From Helicobacteraceae bacterium (GTDB lineage Bacteria; Campylobacterota; Campylobacteria; Campylobacterales; Sulfurimonadaceae), in assembly GCA_015488075.1 (NCBI GenBank), contig WFOM01000121.1:1-9773 (forward strand): DNA of 9,773 bases. The letters are read 5' to 3'. Each line of letters opens with the position of its first letter. Position 1 is the stretch's first letter. Below the pieces are notes generated by a model that saw only the letters and a program-made list of their open reading frames with translations, searched no databases and was not told the origin of the DNA. A program made the position numbers and the translations under genes. This document shows positions 4,365 through 9,773 of this stretch, in pieces.

Positions 4365-6797
4365 ATGAGAATAACCGGCAGCATGTATTATAAAAACATC
4401 TACTCTCCAAACCAGAACAAACTATCAACATCTCTGTATGAGATAAACAGACAAATATCTTCAGGGCTCAAAATAAAATATGCCCATGATGATATAAGTG
4501 TATTTAACAATACTATGAGACTCGATAATGAGATAGTTACTTTTAAACAGATTACAAAAAGCACAAACAGCGGACTGAAATTTGCAACACAGACAGACTC
4601 AACACTAAACGATTTTCAAACATCACTTGACAGAGTTAAAACACTTTTTATACAGGCTGCCAATGCAACACAAAACGGTAATTCTCTTGATGCTATATAT
4701 AAAGAGCTTCAAGGTCTTAGAGAACATCTTATAAACCTTTCAAACACCTCGGTAAACGGCAAATACATTTTTTCCGGTTCCGCTTTGGATACAAAACCTA
4801 TAGATCAAAACGGAAACTACAGAGGAAATAATATAGCCTTGAAATCTTTTGGCGGAAACAATGTTAAAATACAATTCAACATCCCCGGAAGTGAACTGTT
4901 TTTAGGTGAAGAAAGCCAGAGAAAAAGAAAAATCACTACAAATATAAGAAACATAAACCAGAGTGAACTTCACCCAAATATCATGAAAGATACCGCACTA
5001 ACCGGCTCAAAAAAGGTTTATTTAAAAGAAAGCGACACTATAAGAGACCTTGTAGGAGATATAGATACGGATAAGACAAATGATCCCGTAAGCCATTTTT
5101 ACATAAAAGGTGTAAAAAGTAACGGAGTTACTTTTTCAAAAGAACTAACTTTTAACTCGTCACAAAAAATAAGTGATCTTTTAAACGGTATAGCCGAACT
5201 TTACGGCAAAGAGAGCGTAAATGTCAGACTTAACGAATACGGACAAATAGAGATAGAGGACAAAGTAAAAGGTTCATCCAAAATAGATTTTCATATGTTT
5301 GCCGCTACGGATTTTAATTTTGACGGAAACGGTGTAGATGATGCAGGCGGAAAAACACTCAGTCAGCTTCAAAATCTGAATGTAAAATTAAAATCTTTTA
5401 ACAACTCCGACTCCACGCAGTTCATATCAAACACAAGAAGTGTAAACGATATATATAACAGCAATCTTTTTACAATTTCCGGTGAATACAAAAATATAAA
5501 CACAAACAAAAAAGCAGATGAAACAACACTCTTAAAAGACACAGTTTCGGATCTTACAAAAAAGATATCTTTTAGTGGAACAGCAACTGACGGAACTGCC
5601 GTAAACACTACACTTACCATAACAAACACAACATCGATGCAGGACTTTATAAATGCACTCGATACCGCATACGATAAAAATAACACTCTTAGATTTAGTA
5701 TAAAAAACGGAAAAATATATGTTCAAAGTTCAGATACCGCTTCAACTGCAAACCTTAACATATCACTTCAGACACAAGATGCCGCAGGAAATGCATTAAA
5801 AGGATTTGTTGCGGATTCTTTTTTGGTAAACGACAAAGCCCGGTTTCTAAAAAAAGATTCAACAGTTTATTCAAATGTATCACAGATACTAAACAGTGAC
5901 AACTCATATGCAACATACAAAACAAAACTGAGTGAAGTTGCAGACCTGTCAAAAGGGACAAATACGACACTTGACGGTGAAAGCCTTGTAATAGAAGGAA
6001 AAAATATAAACGGTGAGCATATACAAACTACTATAAATCTTGCAACAGCAGGCTCAACTTTTACTCTTAAAAAAGATACAACAGGTGACGGTGTTTATGA
6101 TACGACAGTGGGAACTTACAACATTTTTAATATGGACCCTTCAACAAGAGTTGCAACTCCGGCAGATAATGTCACATACAAACAGCTTACAGATGTTATA
6201 AATATGAGTCTGACAGACCAACTGCCGACTACAAACACACCTGCTAACTATGATACTGCCGTTAAAAATAGCACCTCTTATGCAAATACAACGCTTGATA
6301 GTGAAGGCAAAATTGTTTTTGACCAGATAAATTCTACATCTACAAAAGCAGAACTGTCTATTTATGATCCAAATCATGAACCGGGTGTGCTTAGTTTTAT
6401 GCGAAATCAAAGTCTGAGCATAACAGATCCGAAAACAAACTTTTTCAAACAACTTGATAAAGCCATAGAAGCGGTTAAAACAGGTAGGTTAAGACCTGAC
6501 GGAGAATCTGACAATCCTTTCGATATCGGTATACAAAACGGCATACAGGTTATAGATAATCTCTCTTCGCATATAAACAAAGTTCATGCAAAAATAGGCT
6601 CTTTGGCAAATTCACTTCAAAGTGCATCTGACAGAAGCACTTTACTGACTATAAATGCAACCACACTCAGATCAGATGTTTTGGATACAGATATAGCACA
6701 GGCTACCATGAAGCTAAATCAGCTTACACTGAATTACCAAGCAATGCTCTCTACCATTTCAAGAGTATCTAAGATAAGTCTGGTAAATTATCTCTGA
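4365..6797 (+). CDS. flgL: Flagellar hook-filament junction protein FlgL (HAP3), long Campylobacterota type
   Basis: Secreted through the flagellar export apparatus; forms the second junction ring, between FlgK and the flagellin filament. The 810 residues are far above the ~317 of E. coli but in the range of Helicobacter and Campylobacter FlgL. The N-terminal D0/D1 part (1-145) shows MRITGSMYY, QISSGLKIKYAHDD, and NTSVNGKYIFSGS (127-139), the FlgL hallmark. The C-terminal D1/D0 coil (725-810) shows SDVLDTDIAQATMKLNQ (770-786) and ends in RVSKISLVNYL. The inserted middle (about 150-680) is Thr/Ser/Asn/Asp-rich. It seems to hold three related beta modules like the flagellin IN motif (about 244-311, 400-468, 540-668), plus two Asp/Gly loops that resemble calcium sites (316-325, 571-579). 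It has its own sigma-54 promoter; ftsK follows after 37 bp, as in C. jejuni. Confidence 0.95.
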   Translation: MRITGSMYYKNIYSPNQNKLSTSLYEINRQISSGLKIKYAHDDISVFNNTMRLDNEIVTFKQITKSTNSGLKFATQTDSTLNDFQTSLDRVKTLFIQAANATQNGNSLDAIYKELQGLREHLINLSNTSVNGKYIFSGSALDTKPIDQNGNYRGNNIALKSFGGNNVKIQFNIPGSELFLGEESQRKRKITTNIRNINQSELHPNIMKDTALTGSKKVYLKESDTIRDLVGDIDTDKTNDPVSHFYIKGVKSNGVTFSKELTFNSSQKISDLLNGIAELYGKESVNVRLNEYGQIEIEDKVKGSSKIDFHMFAATDFNFDGNGVDDAGGKTLSQLQNLNVKLKSFNNSDSTQFISNTRSVNDIYNSNLFTISGEYKNINTNKKADETTLLKDTVSDLTKKISFSGTATDGTAVNTTLTITNTTSMQDFINALDTAYDKNNTLRFSIKNGKIYVQSSDTASTANLNISLQTQDAAGNALKGFVADSFLVNDKARFLKKDSTVYSNVSQILNSDNSYATYKTKLSEVADLSKGTNTTLDGESLVIEGKNINGEHIQTTINLATAGSTFTLKKDTTGDGVYDTTVGTYNIFNMDPSTRVATPADNVTYKQLTDVINMSLTDQLPTTNTPANYDTAVKNSTSYANTTLDSEGKIVFDQINSTSTKAELSIYDPNHEPGVLSFMRNQSLSITDPKTNFFKQLDKAIEAVKTGRLRPDGESDNPFDIGIQNGIQVIDNLSSHINKVHAKIGSLANSLQSASDRSTLLTINATTLRSDVLDTDIAQATMKLNQLTLNYQAMLSTISRVSKISLVNYL

Positions 6798-6801
6798 TTT
6801 T

Positions 6802-6810
6802 TGATATACT
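6802..6810 (+). promoter_or_regulatory. Extended -10 promoter of ftsK
   Basis: TGATATACT has the TGn extension and a TATACT -10 box (6805-6810), preceded by T-rich sequence. It lies in the 37-bp gap after flgL. The expected start near 6817 would leave a leader of about 18 nt. This would allow ftsK expression independent of the sigma-54 flgL promoter. No -35 box is seen, and no hairpin terminator separates flgL from ftsK. Confidence 0.5.
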
Positions 6811-6822
6811 TTCATAAAAATT

Positions 6823-6828
6823 AAGGGA
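6823..6828 (+). promoter_or_regulatory. Ribosome binding site deciding the TTG start of ftsK
   Basis: AAGGGA lies 6 nt before TTG 6835. There is no in-frame ATG nearby, and the membrane segment begins at once, so the TTG start is preferred. GTG 6831 is out of frame. Confidence 0.65.
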
Positions 6829-6834
6829 AAGTGT

Positions 6835-9003
6835 TTGAGAGAAGTTTTGTTTATAGTTATAACCGGTGTGCTTATATATCTCGGATTTGCAACTATTGCC
6901 GGTGACAGCGGTATATTTGGAAAATACGGATATCTGTTTGCAAAATTTAACCACAAAGAGTTTGGATATATCTCATATATCTATCTTTTTGTATTACTTT
7001 ATCCGCTTTATAAACTTTATAAAGATGCAAATTTTGATCAAAGAAAAGCTGAAACAGCACTTGCTTCATTTTTACTTTTTTTCTCATTTCTGCTTGCCCA
7101 GGCACTGCTTGTTACAAACAACTTCAAAGGTGAACTTGCTTTTGGCTTTGTTTCTTTTTTAAAACCTTATATAGGCATATTTGGGTTATGGGTGTTTTGG
7201 GCTATTATAACTCTTATATCTGTTTTGATACTGCTTGATAAAAGTTTTGAAGATATCATATCTTTACTAAAACCTAAAAAACGGTATATGCCTGAAAAAT
7301 CCGCACCGATAAAGACAGGATATATCAAATCGGAAGAAAAAACATACACATCAGATAAACAAAAAGTTATACAACAAGAACAAATAACCAAAAATGATTC
7401 TGACAACACCAAAGAGTTTAAAACCGAAAATGTTTCTGACACAAAAGATGAAGAAAATGAAAATAACGGTGAAAAAACAGACATAACAAAACTTGCCAAA
7501 AAACTAAAAGAGGAAAAACACATAGATATAGTCGATGAGCTTGAAGAAAACAAAAAACTATTAGATACCATAGAAACCGGAAAAACAGAAAAGCCAAAAG
7601 ATTTCAAACTTCCTTTGGTTGATTTTTTACAAAAACCGCCCAAAAAAAGAAAACTTGTTGACGAAGCAGAACTTGACAACAAGATACACCAACTAATAGA
7701 CAAACTAAAACATTTCAAGATTGAGGGCGATGTTGTAAGAACATATACGGGACCTATAGTATCTACTTTTGAGTTTAAGCCTGCAGCACACATAAAAGTC
7801 AGCAAGATTTTAAACCTTCAAGATGACCTAGCCATGGCTTTGAGTGCAGAGACTATAAGGATACAGGCACCAATCCCCGGAAAAGATGTCGTCGGTATAG
7901 AGATACCTAACAAAACAAGAGAGACTATATACCTAAGAGAGATAATAGAAAGCGATATATTTAAAAACTCAAAATCTCCTCTTACTTTGGCACTGGGGAA
8001 AGATATAGTCGGAAAACCGTTTGTCACAGACCTGAAAAAACTTCCACATCTTCTTATAGCAGGGACAACGGGAAGCGGTAAAAGTGTCGGTATAAATGCT
8101 ATGATACTCTCACTTTTGTATAAAAATTCACCAGATACACTTAGAGTTGTCATGATAGACCCTAAAATGCTTGAGTTTTCAATATACAACGATATTCCCC
8201 ATCTTCTTACTCCTGTTATAACCAAGCCAAATCAGGCAGTTACCGCTCTTAATAACATGGTAGCAGAGATGGAGAGACGATATGAGATGATGAGCAAGAC
8301 AAATACAAAAAATATAGAAACCTACAATGAAAAAGCAAAAAAAGAGGGGTTCGAACCTTTTGCATATATAGTGGTTATCATAGATGAGCTGGCAGATTTG
8401 ATGATGACAAGCGGCAAAGAGGTTGAGCAGTCTATAGCAAGACTTGCACAAAAAGCAAGAGCTTGCGGTATTCACCTTATAGTTGCAACCCAAAGACCTA
8501 GTGTCGATGTTGTAACAGGACTTATAAAAGCAAATCTTCCAAGCAGGATAAGTTACAGAGTAGGGCAGAAAATTGACAGTAAAATCATACTTGACCAGCT
8601 TGGAGCAGAATCGCTTCTTGGCAAAGGTGACATGCTATTTACTCCGCCGTCGGGAGTAGGACTTGTCAGACTGCATGCACCGTGGAGCAGTGAAGAGGAG
8701 ATAGAAAAAATCGTAGAATTTATAAAATCGCAAAGAGAGCCAAACTACGACACATCCTACCTTGCAAAAGAAGAAAACTCAAAAGAGCTATCTTCAAAAT
8801 CATCTGAAGAATATGTAGAACTCGATCCTTTGTATGAAGAAGCAAAACAGGTTGTTTTGACAGATAAAAAAACATCCATATCATATCTCCAAAGGAAATT
8901 ACAAATAGGCTACAACAAAGCCGCAAGACTTGTTGAACAGCTTGAAAAGCAGGGTGTATTGTCCGCCCCGAACAACAAAGGTGTAAGAGAAATTCTTGTT
9001 TAA
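6835..9003 (+). CDS. ftsK: DNA translocase FtsK
   Basis: Septum-anchored hexameric ATPase that pumps chromosomal DNA toward dif and activates the Xer recombinase during division. The 722 residues are short compared with E. coli (1329), because the linker is short. Four membrane segments are visible (about 3-21, 42-62, 73-93, 111-134), then a charged Lys/Glu-rich linker (~145-260). The motor follows: the alpha region (~275-400), Walker A GTTGSGKS (410-417, Lys416), Walker B VVIIDE (513-518, Asp517) and LIVATQRPSVDVVTG (548-562). The winged-helix gamma domain (~660-722) contains IGYNKAARLVEQ (691-702). Asn694, Arg698 and Glu701 match the E. coli residues I recall as reading KOPS (N1296, R1300, E1303). 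Campylobacterota generally use a single XerH recombinase with difH; neither is in this window. The start is TTG 6835. Confidence 0.96.
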   Translation: MREVLFIVITGVLIYLGFATIAGDSGIFGKYGYLFAKFNHKEFGYISYIYLFVLLYPLYKLYKDANFDQRKAETALASFLLFFSFLLAQALLVTNNFKGELAFGFVSFLKPYIGIFGLWVFWAIITLISVLILLDKSFEDIISLLKPKKRYMPEKSAPIKTGYIKSEEKTYTSDKQKVIQQEQITKNDSDNTKEFKTENVSDTKDEENENNGEKTDITKLAKKLKEEKHIDIVDELEENKKLLDTIETGKTEKPKDFKLPLVDFLQKPPKKRKLVDEAELDNKIHQLIDKLKHFKIEGDVVRTYTGPIVSTFEFKPAAHIKVSKILNLQDDLAMALSAETIRIQAPIPGKDVVGIEIPNKTRETIYLREIIESDIFKNSKSPLTLALGKDIVGKPFVTDLKKLPHLLIAGTTGSGKSVGINAMILSLLYKNSPDTLRVVMIDPKMLEFSIYNDIPHLLTPVITKPNQAVTALNNMVAEMERRYEMMSKTNTKNIETYNEKAKKEGFEPFAYIVVIIDELADLMMTSGKEVEQSIARLAQKARACGIHLIVATQRPSVDVVTGLIKANLPSRISYRVGQKIDSKIILDQLGAESLLGKGDMLFTPPSGVGLVRLHAPWSSEEEIEKIVEFIKSQREPNYDTSYLAKEENSKELSSKSSEEYVELDPLYEEAKQVVLTDKKTSISYLQRKLQIGYNKAARLVEQLEKQGVLSAPNNKGVREILV

Positions 9004-9017
9004 AAAAGTAGTAGATT

Positions 9018-9773
9018 ATGTTTAGAAAAATTATAGTTTTATCTGTTTTTTTTGTTTTTTTATTTGGGATTGATGGTGAATGGTCATACGATGATATAAA
9101 AGATGCTTCAACCTCTGTAGATCAATATTTTGATAATCAGGATGCACCTGATGTATATGTAGATATTGAGTGTCCTGAAAACGGTAATGGAGAGTGTTGG
9201 TCAGTTATAAAAAATCAAAAAGACAGAATATTTCACAAATACTCTCCAGATTACAGTGTTGTAACCATAGCAAAAGGCAGATATAACAATATAGCTTATC
9301 TTTTTTACGGTGTATATACTTCAAAACACAGCTATTATTACCTGATAGACAACAACGGCAAAAGCTATGCTTATGATCATCCGGGCAACAACTATTTTGA
9401 TATCATAATCAACAAAGAAGGTAAATTTATAACCGTAAAAAGTGACGGTATATATAAAAACGGTTATAAAATCCTTCCATCAAAAATGATACTTGAAGAC
9501 GGTGTTATACAAAACAATCTAAACGGAGATATCGCCGTTATAGCAAGAACAAAAGCAAACAATATAATAACATCAAACACAAAAGCATGGAGCATTTCAA
9601 AAAACAGGGTAACAAGCCATGGTGACAAAAAAGAGATACTCTCCGTTTTTCCAAAAGATTCAAACTCACTTGTTTATGCTTTTTACAGATATGTAAATCC
9701 TTACAACAAAGGTGTCATAACAGGTAAAGCAGAATTTGAAGAAAAAAAAGATTTTAGCGGCTGGATAGTAAAC
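9018..9773 (+). CDS. Exported protein of unknown function, C-terminus cut by window edge
   Basis: I do not recognise this gene. It is open for 252 codons from ATG 9018 to the right edge. Residues 1-19 (MFRKIIVLSVFFVFLFGID) look like a signal peptide with two basic residues and a hydrophobic core. Cleavage is likely just before the mature EWSYDD region, which has no lipobox Cys. The mature part is rich in Asp, Asn, Tyr and beta-forming residues. Two Cys (52 and 60, in ECPENGNGEC) could form a short disulfide loop. Repeated strand-turn units such as YLIDNNGKSYAYD, IIINKEGKFITVKSDG and VIARTKANNIITSNTKAWS suggest a beta-propeller-like periplasmic or surface domain; this is inference. The gene starts 14 bp after ftsK with a poor ribosome binding site and no visible promoter, so it may be read from the ftsK transcript. 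Its signal-peptide codons contain T8 and T7 runs. Confidence 0.8.
   Translation, partial: MFRKIIVLSVFFVFLFGIDGEWSYDDIKDASTSVDQYFDNQDAPDVYVDIECPENGNGECWSVIKNQKDRIFHKYSPDYSVVTIAKGRYNNIAYLFYGVYTSKHSYYYLIDNNGKSYAYDHPGNNYFDIIINKEGKFITVKSDGIYKNGYKILPSKMILEDGVIQNNLNGDIAVIARTKANNIITSNTKAWSISKNRVTSHGDKKEILSVFPKDSNSLVYAFYRYVNPYNKGVITGKAEFEEKKDFSGWIVN

Noticed and set aside
5369..5686. Open frame of 105 codons on the minus strand within flgL
   Set aside because: Shadow of the Thr/Asn-rich FlgL insertion; the hydrophobic look comes from complementing ACA/AAC codons.
7167..7805. Open frame of 212 codons on the minus strand, rich in Ser and Phe
   Set aside because: It is the mirror of the Lys/Glu-rich FtsK linker; the Ser/Phe composition is what antisense GAA/AAA codons produce.
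7818..8225. Open frame of 135 codons on the minus strand
   Set aside because: Antisense to the conserved FtsK motor domain including Walker A; no start signals and no recognisable motif.

Overview
This is an AT-rich, gene-dense chromosomal window that looks like core genome from a member of the Campylobacterota (the former Epsilonproteobacteria). The evidence is a very long FlgL, a CmoB and hot-dog protein pair, flgL beside ftsK, a sigma-54 site in front of a flagellar gene, -10-only promoters with T-rich upstream DNA, and heavy use of ATA (Ile) and AGA (Arg) codons. I cannot name the genus. I saw no mobile element, CRISPR array, RNA gene or sign of recent transfer.

Left part (1-1886): the pyrD gene for class 2 dihydroorotate dehydrogenase lies on the minus strand and is cut by the left edge. 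It diverges from a plus-strand pair: a DJ-1/YajL-family protein and an overlapping small DUF4136-type lipoprotein. The 59-bp gap between pyrD and the DJ-1 gene holds a nearly symmetrical AT-rich element that can serve as a -10 box in both directions.

Middle (1902-4304): a cation diffusion facilitator (FieF/YiiP-like) on the minus strand ends 15 bp from the lipoprotein gene, tail to tail. It diverges from cmoB (tRNA U34 carboxymethyltransferase) across 46 bp containing the same 15-base promoter element as the first divergent gap. cmoB is followed after 2 bp by a hot-dog-fold protein resembling the flagellum-coregulated Campylobacter protein Cj0977.

Right part (4365-9773): flgL (hook-filament junction protein, 810 residues) has its own sigma-54 type promoter and a strong ribosome binding site. 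Next come ftsK (DNA translocase, TTG start, own extended -10) and an unrecognised exported protein that runs off the right edge. flgL beside ftsK and cmoB beside the hot-dog gene are both pairings I recall from Campylobacter jejuni, where they sit at separate loci; here they are contiguous.

No gene-free stretch exceeds 60 bp. No clearly new system is present. The points most worth following are the regulation of the hot-dog gene, the repeated modules in FlgL, the two symmetrical divergent promoters, the reduced metal site B of the cation transporter, and the unknown gene after ftsK.
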